From NCBI GenBank assembly GCA_019054805.1, contig JAHQIY010000002.1, positions 3,410,001-3,474,000 of the forward strand: a stretch of DNA of 64,000 bases, given 5' to 3'. The stretch comes from Brachionus manjavacas. Lineage: Eukaryota; Rotifera; Eurotatoria; Ploima; Brachionidae. The notes beneath the pieces were generated by a model, which saw only the letters and a program-made list of their open reading frames with translations, had not been told where the DNA came from and did not search any database. Position numbers and translations under genes: made by a program. Positions within the stretch are counted from its first letter, which is position 1. Each line of letters begins with the position of its first letter. Below, in pieces: positions 45,885-57,550 of this stretch.

Positions 45885-48800
45885 TTAATTTTTATTCAAT
45901 TTTTCACCAGAATTAAAATGAAGTTTTCTGCTCGGTAGACTTTTTTCGAAAGCATCCCGCCATTCCATTCCTTGTTTAAGACATAAAAATATATTGAATA
46001 AGTGATCCATGTTTAAGCTTTTTTGACCACGATTCCACCTTAAAGAAAAAAATTGATTTTATTTTGAAACAAAAAAATCTCCATAAAATCTTATTAGCTA
46101 ACCCTCACTTGTCTAGTCCTCAAGAATTAGGAATTCTTAAAATTTCTTCATTTTCAGAAATTCTCTTTTCCAATTAATTTTCCGACATTTTGATGACGAA
46201 TAAAACATTTGTTAAATTTTTTTTGTTTTTAAATTTTTTTTTGATGTGAATATCAGAAAATAAACTTTAGTGAAAATTTACTAATTATAATAGAAATGAT
46301 TAATTCTAATAATAATAAGTTTTTCTCTTAAACAAATTTTACAATACTAAGACAATTATTCGAGGGTTCAAATTATCTCTGCAATACGGGGCGAATGTTT
46401 TAAACCTCTTTCATCATAAAAATAGGGGAACCAGTTTCGACTGGCTAATAATTGCGGTAGATATGATCAACTCGATGCAGTGACCTCTGTGTCAGTCGGA
46501 GCCGTTTCTCAAAAAAGGCACTGAAAAAGGAGATAAGCGCCTTCCCATTATCCACTAGGATAGAAAAGGGACAATTATTAAAAAAAATTTATTTTAGATT
46601 TTTAATATTATATGAGTTGAATATCCCAATGTAATACCTAGGATGTTCTTCTTAATCAAAAATAAAACTCTTGATTTTTGATGGTATAAAAGACATGATT
46701 TTTTCCTTTTATAAGCCATTAAAGTCAAATTTTTTTTTGGTTGCAATTTAACTTAATTATTGATTGACTAAGAAGAATTTTTTGTTTTTTTTTATAAATT
46801 TTTTAATAAAACCGTAAATTAATAAGAGAAATATTTATTTTAAAATTATAAAATTAGACTAATGACTATTTTGTGGTTAAGAATTGTTTCTGTTTGTTTT
46901 TTCAAAACGGATTTAAATAATCCGATCAAGTTTCTAATGTTTGAATCAACTCTCTTGGTTTTTCTGTGTACGGTATTATGGTCTTGATTTTGAATATGCG
47001 GCATCAGCTTGAAGGGCACACATAAAAAAGCAAGAAATCAAAGCGACAGATAAGGTCCAAAAATAGCTAAAAAATGCGTACCCAGTATACGTAACAAAAG
47101 TTACATAGAAAAAGAGGTGACTTAATTTAACTATTTAATCTAATTTAATATTATTATTCACTGCTTGTTCCAAAATTAAAGATTATTATTTTTTTTTTAA
47201 ATTAACATAGATTGAATCTGCCATAGTTGAGTACTAAAGAGCTCAAGCTTCACGAGCATAGTTCTTTGCGGATAATATTATAATTGTAATAAATTTAAAA
47301 AGAATTTTTCAAAATATTGAAAAAAATTTTAAACGAGCTTTTTTTTACTAAATTAATTCAAAAAAATATTAATACTTTAGTTATAACCGAACTATATAAT
47401 ATCTAAATCGATTTAAAGGAACAGTTTAAAAAAAATAAAATAAATGCATCCAATTTTCACTTTACAATTCTAATAACTTATTACATATTAGAATTGATTG
47501 TAGAATTTTTTTTTTTCAAACAAAGATTCAATTAATGAAAAGTAATGGAAAGCCATTATTAACATTGATAACATTAAACTTTAGGATCATTAAATTTTTC
47601 TTTTTGCTGAATAAGTGTTTTCCTAAATTGTGAAAATATTCATGATTAATTTTATTCAATGATTAAAAGTATATTCTGTCTTTACTAAAATTGTCGGAAT
47701 TATTAAATTTCTTTTATAATGGAAAAAAATATCTTAAAAATGAATATAAGAGGATTCTGGTGAAGATTAAATAAATTCAGTAAGAAAACAAAAATTGACT
47801 TACTTCACATGGTCATCCAAAGGCAAGCGTTCGCACCTGATACCATCTTTTTTGGCCTGTGAGTAAGAGCAATACTTAAATCTGTCATCACCGACATCAA
47901 TTATTGAGCCGACAACATAAGTTTTATCCGGATCATATCGGGTCATTTTATTTTTGGCATCACGTGATAAGTAAACAAGCTGTTTTTTTGGAAAAATATC
48001 CAAATAGTTTTTTTGTGTCTCAAAAATAAGATTTGCATCATATTCTAGGTGCTGACTGTAGCGTTTGTGAAATTCGGTGTTCGGGTCATAATTACAAAAA
48101 TATATCTGAAAAGGAAACTCTGATGTTCTATTTGAACTTATTACATTAATGTATTGTCTATATAAAGATTTAACATGCTCAATACGAGTATGCATTGAGG
48201 TAAATCTAAAATCGAACACTAAAGAGGGTTCATTTAATAGAATTGATGTGAGAACTTTAGATCTGTGAAAGCGTCTGACTTCGGTGTTATTAACCCGTTT
48301 TAGATACGTTTCTCGTCCGGGATAATTTGTCATAACTTCGGATTCTTTGTCAATATCAGGATAACGTTTTTCTCTACTAGCTATTTCTTTTTTTTTTTGT
48401 TTCTTGAGAAAATCATAATATTCTTCCTTAACCATATATCTTAAATAAACAATAATTTAAAATTGAGTCTTAAGCTTTATTTAAAAAAAATTTAAATGAA
48501 ATTAAAATCAAAATAATCATTTTTTGGTTAAAATTAATTTTTAAAAATGACTCATTTTTACGTCATTAACAAAAAAAAATAAAAAAATTTATTTGAAAAA
48601 TTAAATATTAATATTTACATTATTTTAAACTAGTTTCGTATTTTAAATTCAGGAAATAAATTCATTTGATTAAATAAAAATGCATTATAAAATTTACAAT
48701 TATTATTTAAATTTTAAAAAGATTTCATTCCTTTATTAATGTATTTTAGAAAGAATAATTTACAGTAAAAGGATTTTAAGGTCTTTCAATTTTTTACTTC

Positions 48801-50259
48801 TAGTACAGAATTTTAATTTAGCTATGAGGCTTATAGAAAATTTTATTTATATAGAATTTACAATTAAATTTGGCAACTTGAAACTTAATTAATATAATTT
48901 TTTTGGAATTGTGAAATAGCTTTTTATTTCTTTTCTTAATTAAACATTAAATGTTTAATATTTTAAATTTTCAAAAAAAAAATTATTTTTTTTCCAATTG
49001 ATCTCTAATTGATTCTTCATAAATCTTTATTTGAAAAATTTTAAGACAAAATTATAATCCACATTGAGTTATCCAAATTTTGGCTAAAAAAACGCTTCAA
49101 ATGATATTTTATTATTGATTAAAATACATTAAAGCCAAACATTATTATATTATTAATTTAATTATTATAAACTTCAGATAAAAGTTAATATAATCTTATC
49201 CTATTTAAAGATTAAACAAGTTATAATAAAGTGGCAAATTGGAGTTAATGATCAAATTTGAATTTCAAATCAAAATTTTTAGTTTTGAATTTAAAATAAA
49301 GGTATTTTTTTCAAATTTTTATTAATAAATTACTGAACTTTATTTAACATTGTTTAATCTTTAATTAGGAATAAAATAATATGAATTTTTATCTGAAGTA
49401 AAATTATATCTTAATCAATACTTTGAAATTTTGCCAAACAAAATTAAACATTGTTTCGCTGTTATATATTTTGATTAATATTAAGATATCATTTAAAGCC
49501 ATAATTTGGATGCCTTAATGTGGATTTTAAATTTCTCTTTTAAGATTTCAAATAAAGATTAAAAAAATCAATTAATTAAAAAACGAAAGAAAATGATTTT
49601 TTTTTTAAATTAAAACAATAAACAGTTATGTTTAATTTAAAAAAAAAATTTAAAAGCTTATCTTATCATTTTTATTACGATTTTAATCAATTTAATTTTG
49701 ATCATGTAATAATGATCATGAACTGCAAGTTGCCAATAAAGTTCAGTCATTTGTTGTTAAAAAATTTATATAAGATTATTTTCTATTAAATCTAAATCTT
49801 AAAATTTTGATTTGAAATTTACATTTGGTCATGAACTTCAATTTTCCTTAGTTAAATCTTTTGTTATTTGAACCAATTGTCACCATTAAATTTAAGAAAA
49901 TAAAAAAGCAAAACTTACACCATTGAATTTCCTAAATGAGTATAACTTTCGCATTTTAGAAGCTCAGTTACAATTTTGTCATTTAATTCTTTTGGAACCG
50001 GAAGTCCGTTCTCACGCCGAAAATGCCACATATCTTTTATTACTTGTTGCTTTTCATCCTGATTTAATTCTGAAAATTTATTAACCATATTTCTTTTTGA
50101 CGATCTATCTGAAGTTGGTGATGTAGTTAATTTCTTGAACCAATCTTCTTCAAAATTGTTCGATTTATTTAATTTTGCATTGATTGAAAAATAGCATTGA
50201 ACGTTTTTTATCGAGCTCTTCGATGCTAGACCAAATAAATTTAGTAGTCTAATGTTCAT
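45885..50259 (-). CDS. TRMT10C: tRNA methyltransferase 10C / MRPP1 (mitochondrial RNase P), 3 exons, 376 aa
   Basis: Model: complement of join(45885..46038, 47804..48439, 49919..50259), phases consistent (GT|A and AA|G). Methylates position 9 of mitochondrial tRNAs and, with HSD17B10 and PRORP, forms protein-only RNase P. Exon 1 gives an Arg/Lys/Ser-rich presequence (MNIRLLNLFGLASKSSIKNV). The SPOUT region follows: SLVFDFRFTSMHT, PFQIYFCNYDP, KQLVYLSRDAKN, DKTYVVGSIID, and RCERLPLDDHVKWNRGQKSL. It ends with MDHLFNIFLCLKQGMEWRDA, SLPSRK, matching the human C-terminus. Introns are long (1.77 and 1.48 kb), unlike the neighbours; the first listed holds a SINE-like copy, the second AT-rich DNA only. 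The stop is 125 bp upstream of the XPA start. Confidence 0.93.
46380..46570 (-). repeat. SINE-like dispersed repeat, copy 3 (TRMT10C intron)
   Basis: Nearly identical to 42515-42670 across the GC-richer core. On its far side it also carries the GAATGTTTTAAACCTCTTTC then ATCATAAAAA block shared with 12290-12450, so this is the most complete of the three copies. It lies in the 1.77-kb TRMT10C intron. Confidence 0.65.
48440..49918. other. TRMT10C first intron, AT-rich
   Basis: No nested gene or recognisable repeat, apart from general AT-richness and short homopolymers. Confidence 0.45.
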
Positions 50260-50639
50260 CGTTTTTGTTTTTTTTAGCGGAATTAAGACAAATTATCTAA
50301 TTTATTTAAAGTAAGACCTTGTTTTAAATTCTAAATTTCTAAATTTTATGAAATATTACTAAGATTTTTGCGTTCAAAATAAACATAACAAATTAAAATA
50401 TAATTCTTAAAAGTTTTATTTTTTTAAACAAAAATATGCGACAAAAAAAATAAAGTGTAATTATATATGAGACAAGTGAATACAATTTAGAGTAACTGTA
50501 AAGTTTTTTACAATTAACTCGATTCAATAAAATCAAAAAGTTTTTTCAGTAACATAATCAATTTTTAAAATTATTAATGAACTTTATTTCTGAAGACATA
50601 AATCAATTTAAAGTTGTTAAATCTGAAAAAAAATTCAAA

Positions 50640-50965
50640 TTTAAAAACCAACTTCTGTAAGAACTCTGTCAATGTAACAACTTTTGAATTAGTTGGTTCC
50701 ATTTATTGACTATTCGATTTGAAAAAAATTGACCTTATTGTACAGTTTGAGTCATCATTGAATAAGAGTGCCTCTTTGTATCGTAGAATTTCTGGCAAAG
50801 TATAGAGAAATTCATGATTTCCATGTCTAAGTCAATTACCTTACATTTTCTCTATTAAAACTAATCAACCGATCATTAGTCCATTCCAGCAAAGCATTAG
50901 AATCGTTCAAAATTTTTTTATAAGAGTTTGGTATCGTCAGCAAGCAATAAGCTTAAACTTTATTT
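50640..50965 (-). pseudogene. Non-LTR RT relic with internal deletion
   Basis: Minus strand: LLADDTKL (RT YADD box) near 50945, then ILNDSNALLEWTNDRLISFN in a shifted frame. It jumps directly to FFSNRIVNKWNQLIQKLL near 50720-50650, the ORF2 tail. The middle of the C-terminal domain is missing. Confidence 0.8.
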
Positions 50966-51075
50966 AATAAAATAAATAAATATAAGTTAAGGTGAAGAAC
51001 AGATAAACTTATAAAAACTTTTTTAGTTCTGTATGATGTTTAATGTTTAAGAAATTTTGTTAAATTTGCTTTAAA

Positions 51076-51440
51076 TTAAGCATTTTTCAAAACTAATTTA
51101 TCTCTTTTTGTAAAAAAGTAATTTATTTTTTCTGAATTGAAAAGATTGAATTGAAACGAACTTGGCAACTCGATTCTATTCTCGATAATAGTAGTAGTAG
51201 TGGAAGTAGTGGTAGTAGTAGTAGTAGTAGTTTTCTGCGACAAGTCTAAACCCTTGTAGAACAACACAAGTTTTATTTGGTTAGTTTGTCCAAGCATTGC
51301 TGCTTATAACAGAGTTTTTTTATCCTCGCTACTTAAGTCCCCTTGACTCGCGATTCCTGACACGTTTCCATAGGAAGATAATCACTGTTCTAATGCCAGG
51401 TTCCATTTTTCCATTTTTTACTCTCAGTCGCAATAAGTTG
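51076..51440 (-). pseudogene. Retroelement-like remnant with (ACT)n tract
   Basis: On the minus strand LPYGNVSGIASQGDLSSEDK meets TAA and continues AAMLGQTNQIKLVLFYKGLD before a run of Thr codons (ACT repeats, 51188-51232). Similar ACT tracts occur next to RT relics at 22540, 26645 and 63780. Identity is uncertain. Confidence 0.35.
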
Positions 51441-52626
51441 TTGTTTTACCCACTACACTACCGATTATAATCGATAATAAGGAAGTTAATCGATGAAAAA
51501 ATAGTTGATTGTAGATTTATTTAGAATGTTTAATAGAAAATGTAGGTTAGATTATTATTAAGTGAAGAGGTTCTTAAAATTTAAATATAAAGCAAGATGT
51601 TCTTTTTTTTAAGAAGATTCAATACTATAAAAAATTTTTGTGCACAAATTCAGTAAAATTATCAACTAATTCAAGTTTAAGAAAGACAAAACCATTTAAT
51701 AATTATCTGATCTAAAAAGTATTTCAAAAAAGAAAAAAATCACACTTATTCAATTAAATTGTCACTTTAATTTTTAATTGTATTTATTAATTTAGCAAAA
51801 TAAAGAAAAAATAAATAATATTTAAAAAAATTAAAAAAAATTCTTATCATTTTTCTACTTTTTATAATTTTTTAGCATTATTCTCTTTGTGTTTGTTTCT
51901 GATGGAAATGTCCATTATCAGCAATAAACAGCAGCAAAAATTATTTTATACATGTTTATAATATAGATCTGGTTCAACTTCGCATCATTTTATTTTTCTA
52001 TGTCGGCAATAATAGAATTTCGCTCAATATCACTTTTTCTCGTAGTTTTTTGCTCTCTAACAAATTGGATATATGGCATATCTTTACCTTTATTTAGTGT
52101 ATCGTCAGCTTGGCCAAGCAATATACTCTTTTTCTCGACCTTGCTTGATAAGTCATGTTATATTTTGATAATTAATGAAATTTATACTTAATATTTGGCA
52201 TTTGCACCTGATTTGATGTTTTTCTTAATTTTGGAAAAAAACCGAAGCAATTTTTTTTAATAAAAAATTGATTCAAATATTGAATTAGTGATGACTATCT
52301 AAATTTGAGGTCAAATTAACTGACGTCCAAAACTTTTCACCTTTTAAATTTAATTTTCAAAAGAAATGTATTTTTTGTAATATTTTATTAAAATCAAAAC
52401 TCCTTTTTTAACCAACATTGACAAATGCAATTTTATGCTTTTGGACACCATCTATAATCAATTTAATCAATTTAATAATTTATATTTTTCTTTATTTTAC
52501 TAAATTATGTTTAATTTTTAAATATGTTTAATTGCACTATTAAATAAATTGAAAGAGAGTTCAAATTCACGCAACTCTCGATTTTTTAACTGAAGCCACT
52601 TTAATTCGAACTTTTGAATTATAACT
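51441..52626. other. AT-rich intergenic DNA
   Basis: No supported gene. A 63-codon frame at 52000-52191 (+) has a hydrophobic start but no family or splice context, and was not accepted. Confidence 0.4.
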
Positions 52627-52808
52627 TACAGTACTGATTTGCTACGAGGACCTGACCATATTTTTTGCAAATTAACGTTATTTTACGTAAAAATTTATCG
52701 TTAATTATCGCAATTTTTCCAGCCATTTTACGTCATTTTACGAATTTTATAGTAAAATTACATTTTTAACGTAAAATATCGTCAGATCCTCGTAGCTAAT
52801 CAGTGCAG
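52627..52808. mobile_element. ~180-bp MITE, relative of the one in the Helitron
   Basis: Ends TACAGTACTGATTTGCTACG, then AGGACCTGACC (from 52627), and the complement CTGCACTGATTAGCTACGAG, then GATCTGAC (ending 52808). TIRs are about 28 bp with a few mismatches. The interior is built from TTTTACG/CGTAAAA blocks, as in the 4523-4829 element. The left TA is visible; the right flank reads CA. Confidence 0.75.
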
Positions 52809-53484
52809 CATGTAAATCAATTTTCAAAAATTTGATTTTTAGTCTCCAAAAATGTTCTTATTTAACATTTCTATCCTCCTACTATAAAAAAATGGAAATA
52901 AATATTTAATTATTTAAAAAAGCTTTTATTAAGAAGCTTTTAAAGTTCATTTGTTGATTATAGCATAACAAAAACTGAAAATACATTATTTAAATAAAAA
53001 GAAATGGAAACTTAAGTTATCAATTTAGTTTTTTCTTAGTTAGATTTTAAAAATTCGAACAAAGTTTTTGAATTTTGAAATTATATCGAATAGTTTTGAT
53101 AATTTTTTTATAACTTTTCAATTGTTTATACACTTTAAAAATTGAAACCAAAAAATATAGTATTTTATTTCATTTTTTTTCAATTTAACGATTATCCAAC
53201 AATTTGAAACAAAAAAATACATTAATTACTGAAAGCTTATTAAATCAATTGATAAAAACAATTATTTTATTTCATAAGCTAAAAAAATGAATTGCTAAAT
53301 GATAATAATTTTCTTTTAGAATAAACAAAATTTTATAAATACTTAACAAATCAAATAAATTTTAGAAGACCTACTAAGCCTTAAATCAAAATTAACATTT
53401 TTCGATTTAGAATCATTAAGGTATTTTTTTCTTCACAATAATAACAATTAAACGCTGATTTTTTTAAACTTAAGCTTAACAAAA
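52809..53484. other. Upstream region of the 53.5-kb gene trio
   Basis: AT-rich, no features recognised; promoter expected near 53400. Confidence 0.4.
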
Positions 53485-54129
53485 ATGTCAACAAAAGCGC
53501 GTTTGATACCAGAAAATTTCGACAGGAAAAAAGGACTAAATAATATTCAGCTTAAAAATTTAAACCAAAAACCAAAATATGAATCCAGAATTCCGTTGGA
53601 TTCTGGCGTAGTAGCTAAACTGGTATTCAATGAAATGTTAATTAATATTTTTTAATTTTTCAATTTTTTTCTGTAGCCAACATTTGAAGAACCGATTGAA
53701 AGAAAAGGTCCATTCGATATTGGTCTGGCAGAAACATGGACCATTTATATAATTCTTTCCATTTTGGTAATTGTGGCCTTAATTGGTTTTATTTTAACTA
53801 TCCTAGGCTTGACAATTGATATTTTCTCAGTTGCTTATACAAAAAACCAAGAAATTAAGCTTTTTGGAGTTGTTCTCACAAGCACAGTTTTGACATCATC
53901 CACTATTCTTCTCTTCTGCTTTTGCTGCCAACACGCCAAAGAAGTTGGATGGCTACCAAATGCACATTATACAAACGATTTTGTCGACTCGGAACCTCTT
54001 GGAGAAACAGCCAAAATCAGTGCTCTTTATTCCATAGATCCTAAATTACAGAATGAAGAATCAAAACCAGTTTCGCCGAGTCAGGTTCAACCCACGCAAA
54101 TTTCCAAACCACCAGTAATTATGTATTAA
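53485..54129 (+). CDS. Unknown two-TM protein, 2 exons, 196 aa
   Basis: Model: join(53485..53622, 53677..54129), a 54-nt GTATTC..TGTAG intron at phase 0. The ATG gives MSTKARLIPENFDRKKGLNN. A basic N-terminal region of about 65 residues is followed by TM1 (about 69-92, IYIILSILVIVALIGFILTI), a short loop, TM2 (about 108-128, with a Cys-rich end FCFCCQH) and a Pro/Ser/Gln-rich tail ending PPVIMY. Both tails are probably cytosolic. I recognise no family. It is the first of three small plus-strand genes; the next starts 115 bp after its stop. Confidence 0.7.
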
Positions 54130-54244
54130 ATTAATTTGAAAACAAACCTTATAGAGACAAAATTTCCAATTAATTTTTTAATTTCTAAATAAAAGCATTT
54201 GAAAAACATTTATTTTTGACTCAAAAAAAAAAAACAAATCTAAA

Positions 54245-54694
54245 ATGAAAAAAGTGTATTATCAGACTATACCTGATGAAGAGCAACAAAACTACAATCC
54301 GACATTATTCGGTGAATTGGATCGAAAATTTCCCATTATACCACACCACAGAATTCCAATTTATCCACTAAACAACAGTGTATCACAACTAAAGCAGAGT
54401 TTGCCAAAAATTAAAAGAACACAGTCATTACAAATAAAACCAAGAGAAAGAAATCTTGATCCGATTACAGTATCCTATACAATAGGGCAAGATAAATCAC
54501 AGCCATTGGTAATTTCAACCACTCCTAAATTGCCGGTAATGGCTGCCCCTATGATCACTACACCACAAGCGTCACCTGGATATGCTGTCCTTCCACCTAT
54601 CCGCTCTTCATTTAATTACGTTCAGCCGTATCAAACTAAATTAGCTTTTCCAGTTACTAACAAAATCAATTATAAAATAATCAAAAAGTTTTAA
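54245..54694 (+). CDS. Unknown Pro-rich, probably disordered protein, 149 aa
   Basis: Single exon, MKKVYYQTIPDEEQQNYNPT to IIKKF. No TM, signal peptide or Cys. Rich in Pro, Ile, Thr, Gln and Lys with many SxP and PxI turns (TTPKLPVMAAPMITTPQASP). An AAAAAA stretch and ATCTAAA precede the ATG. Composition and the NYVQPYQ phrase recall the next gene (PYQKFVTLP), so the two may be diverged duplicates. Function unknown. Confidence 0.6.
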   Translation: MKKVYYQTIPDEEQQNYNPTLFGELDRKFPIIPHHRIPIYPLNNSVSQLKQSLPKIKRTQSLQIKPRERNLDPITVSYTIGQDKSQPLVISTTPKLPVMAAPMITTPQASPGYAVLPPIRSSFNYVQPYQTKLAFPVTNKINYKIIKKF

Positions 54695-55084
54695 GATTAC
54701 ATTTTCTCTTTACTGTAAATAATTTCACATTAGACACTATTGCTAACTCTTAAAATGAATTTTTAACTACCTAAGTTAATCAACCACTTGAGCTTAATTT
54801 CTTTTCGATTTTTTATTGCGATTTTTGAGCAATTTTTTTGCATAATAACTTTTTTGAATTTTTGACTTTAGGCCCGACTACCTCTTGGCAACTAAGATCA
54901 AGTTGAACGCATCTATCATTCTTCGTAAGACTTAGATCTAAACTAAGCTTTTTTTGGTCGAAACAAAAAAAATATTCTTAAAAAAGATAAAAATGTATTT
55001 TTCAAAATAGGGTCTTTGATCAGATAAATTAAACTTTAATTTTAGTCTAAAAGTTATCTATTTTAATTGCGTGGATAACTAGAA

Positions 55085-55657
55085 ATGAATAATAGCTATG
55101 AAGAATTGGACAATTTTTTAAAAACTGGCCGTGTTTCACACAAACACCGGGTTGTACTTAACCCCGAATCAAACAATGTATCAATGAATTCTTTCAGCTA
55201 CCCAAGTCGTAATCAATCTTTTTACATGCAGTCAGATTCGCTGACCCACCGCCTAGAGACACCAAATTTGCCAAATATTAACAATCCAGTCCAGCAGCCG
55301 ATTCAACCGTCTTTTCAGCCTTATCAAAAATTTGTCACTTTACCAAATTTCTATGAGACTTCACGCGCCTTCATTCCAGCCGAATCACAGAGCAGTTTTT
55401 TCAAATCAAACAGCCAGAATAAGCTAACATCTCAGTCGCAGTTTTTCCCTCCTCTAGCGACCCAAAATCTACCTGTTCCATCTTACGGCATGACCATACA
55501 GTCTCCTTATTACCAAGCCTATCCATCAGTCCAGTATGTCACAGACAAAAGTGCATCGTATCCCAATATTAAAACTGTTTTGGTGCAACCAAGAGCTAGG
55601 CCAAAGTTTGTATATGAAAAAATTGATCCAAGATTTAAAAGGTATGCATTTGATTAA
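55085..55657 (+). CDS. Unknown Ser/Gln/Pro/Tyr-rich protein, 190 aa
   Basis: Single exon, MNNSYEELDNFLKTGRVSHK to PRFKRYAFD. Low-complexity with repeated PNxxN, QPxxPSFQPYQ and SQSQFFPP phrases, ending in a more ordered, basic PRARPKFVYEKIDPRFKRYA segment. No TM or Cys. GC-richer than the flanks, as expected for coding. It may be a structural or scaffolding protein; no family recognised. Its stop is 136 bp from the end of the convergent DAD1 gene. Confidence 0.6.
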   Translation: MNNSYEELDNFLKTGRVSHKHRVVLNPESNNVSMNSFSYPSRNQSFYMQSDSLTHRLETPNLPNINNPVQQPIQPSFQPYQKFVTLPNFYETSRAFIPAESQSSFFKSNSQNKLTSQSQFFPPLATQNLPVPSYGMTIQSPYYQAYPSVQYVTDKSASYPNIKTVLVQPRARPKFVYEKIDPRFKRYAFD

Positions 55658-55792
55658 AAATTAGTGTCAAAACGAAAACAATTTTATTGCTGAACTAAAC
55701 GATTATAAAATCTTAATTTTTTTATTTTTGTTTAAAAGTAATAATAAATAGTTTAAAAAATAATATTTATTGATTGTTCTTTTTGGCTTGAT

Positions 55793-56205
55793 TTATCCAA
55801 TAAAGTTGACCACGACCAAGTGGAGAACAACATGGGCAAAGATAAAATCGGCAAATGATCTCTCTGCACTGATGCTCGAAAAAAGCTCTGAGTTCTGTTT
55901 GTTTATTTGAATTCTGTAAGAAGCTACGGAAAAATTGTATCAGCTGTTTAATTGATTTAAGTTTAAAAAATTTTTAATTTACCAGCCAAAACAAAACTAG
56001 CAACAGTTGAGATAAAACCAGACAAGAATGCATTGAATGGAAAAGTTCCAACTAGACAGCAATAGGCAAATTGGATTACTCCTGTCAAAAGAATGCAAAA
56101 CATGTAGGCATCAATTAGTTTGACTTTTTTAGGTGTTTCATCCTGGTATTTTTGAAATAATTTGCTCAAAGACAAATCGCCTTTTGGCTGTTCTGTTTTG
56201 GACAT
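55793..56205 (-). CDS. DAD1: Oligosaccharyltransferase subunit DAD1 (OST2), 2 exons, 117 aa
   Basis: Model: complement of join(55793..55923, 55983..56205), a 59-nt intron, codon G|CT. Small three-helix ER membrane subunit needed for N-glycosylation by the OST complex. Landmarks in order: [57 protein letters not shown] across the splice, RIQINKQN, and [20 protein letters not shown] ending VNFIG. The C-terminal NF-[VI]-G is typical of the family. Slightly longer N-terminus than human. Confidence 0.95.
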
Positions 56206-57394
56206 TTTCTAAAAAAATTATATCGTCATCAATTTTTTGAATTTTTAATTTTAAAAATAACAGGTAGAAATATTTTTAATTTGCAAAGCTAAAGTACCAC
56301 GAAATAAATGTCCTTCAACGTAGCCAAACAATTGTCAGCTTATATTTGACAATTTTGATTAGATTTTACGTGTTAAATTTCTAGAATAAAGCCTAATTGT
56401 TTGTCTGAATTTTTAAAACTGATTTAAATTTTCGGAAAATTCTAGGCCATTTTGATATTTGATTTTTGAAAATCATGTTTTATTACATGAAAACTGGTAA
56501 TTTGATAAGCATTTTATTAATAACTGTCTACTAGTCTATTTCTAAATAATACTTATAAATGTTTTTTGATAATTTTTATCAATTTGTTTCGAATTTTAAA
56601 ATCAAAAAAATCTTTTCTTTTTTTTTTAAATGAAAAAAAAGAAAAGATTTTCTGATCTGATATTTGTTTGGATTAGAAACATTAGATAAAAGAAATTTCA
56701 TCAAATATTTTTTTGAAAAAAAATTTAAAAAATTAAAATTTGAATATTAATTGAATCAGCCAGATTGTCAATTTAGATTTTAAGAAAGTTACATGGTCAT
56801 TTATTTATCAGAAATGAAACCCATATTTCACTTTTTATATTTCAAATAAATACTAAGAAATAGAAAATACAAGAGCACAAATAAAAAACTTAAGACTATC
56901 TCAAATTCATATTAAAAAATTATAAGCAAATATTACTTAAACCAAAAAAGGCCAAAAAAGTTTGAAAAAATGCAATTTTTTAGTAAAATTTTCAATTTTT
57001 TTCATTTATGTTTTTGAAACGATTCAAAAATTAGCATTTTAAAATTTGACTTTTTTTTTACGCAAATTTACGTTAAATTCAATTTAAATATAGGTAAAAA
57101 TTGGTAAAAATTGAGAAAAAAAAGTAAAAAATACTAAATTTTAGAAAAATTTATTAAATTTAAAAAATAAAATTTTTTAATTGTTATGATTTGTCTACTC
57201 TCCATCTTTAGCTATTACAATAGGAATAACTTTCTTTAAGTGGTTAATATATCTCTTACATTTTCTGGATTAAAATTAACAATTAATTTTAATCGTTAAT
57301 AAAGTTGACGATTATCTATGATTATTGTTGATTATTAAGAGAATTTTTTACAGAAAGCAAAAAATTTGTCTTCTTTTGAAATCTCCTTTTTCTT
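56206..57394. other. AT-rich intergenic DNA upstream of DAD1
   Basis: Contains the DAD1 promoter region; otherwise nothing recognised except short T/A hairpins (for example AAAGAAAAGATTT near 56590-56650 in both senses). Confidence 0.4.
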
Positions 57395-57550
57395 TACAAA
57401 TTTTGAAGATCGTTCCAAAGCATTTCAATTGGATTCAAGTCTGGCGACTTAAATGGAGATTTAGCCTTAAAAATAATAAGTTCACTAATTATCTAAGGTC
57501 TTAAAGACGATCCAGGTCAAACATTACGTCATAATCAAAAAAATTACCCT
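57395..57550 (-). pseudogene. Tc1/mariner transposase relic (C-terminal end)
   Basis: Minus strand at about 57475-57400 encodes AKSPFKSPDLNPIEMLWNDL, then QNL and a stop. SPDLNPIExxW is the invariant last block of Tc1-family DDE transposases. Upstream text is decayed. It is the only Tc1 transposase trace in the window. Confidence 0.8.

Noticed and set aside
52000..52191. 63-codon frame with hydrophobic N-terminus
   Set aside because: No cleavage-site pattern, splice partner or homology; probably chance.
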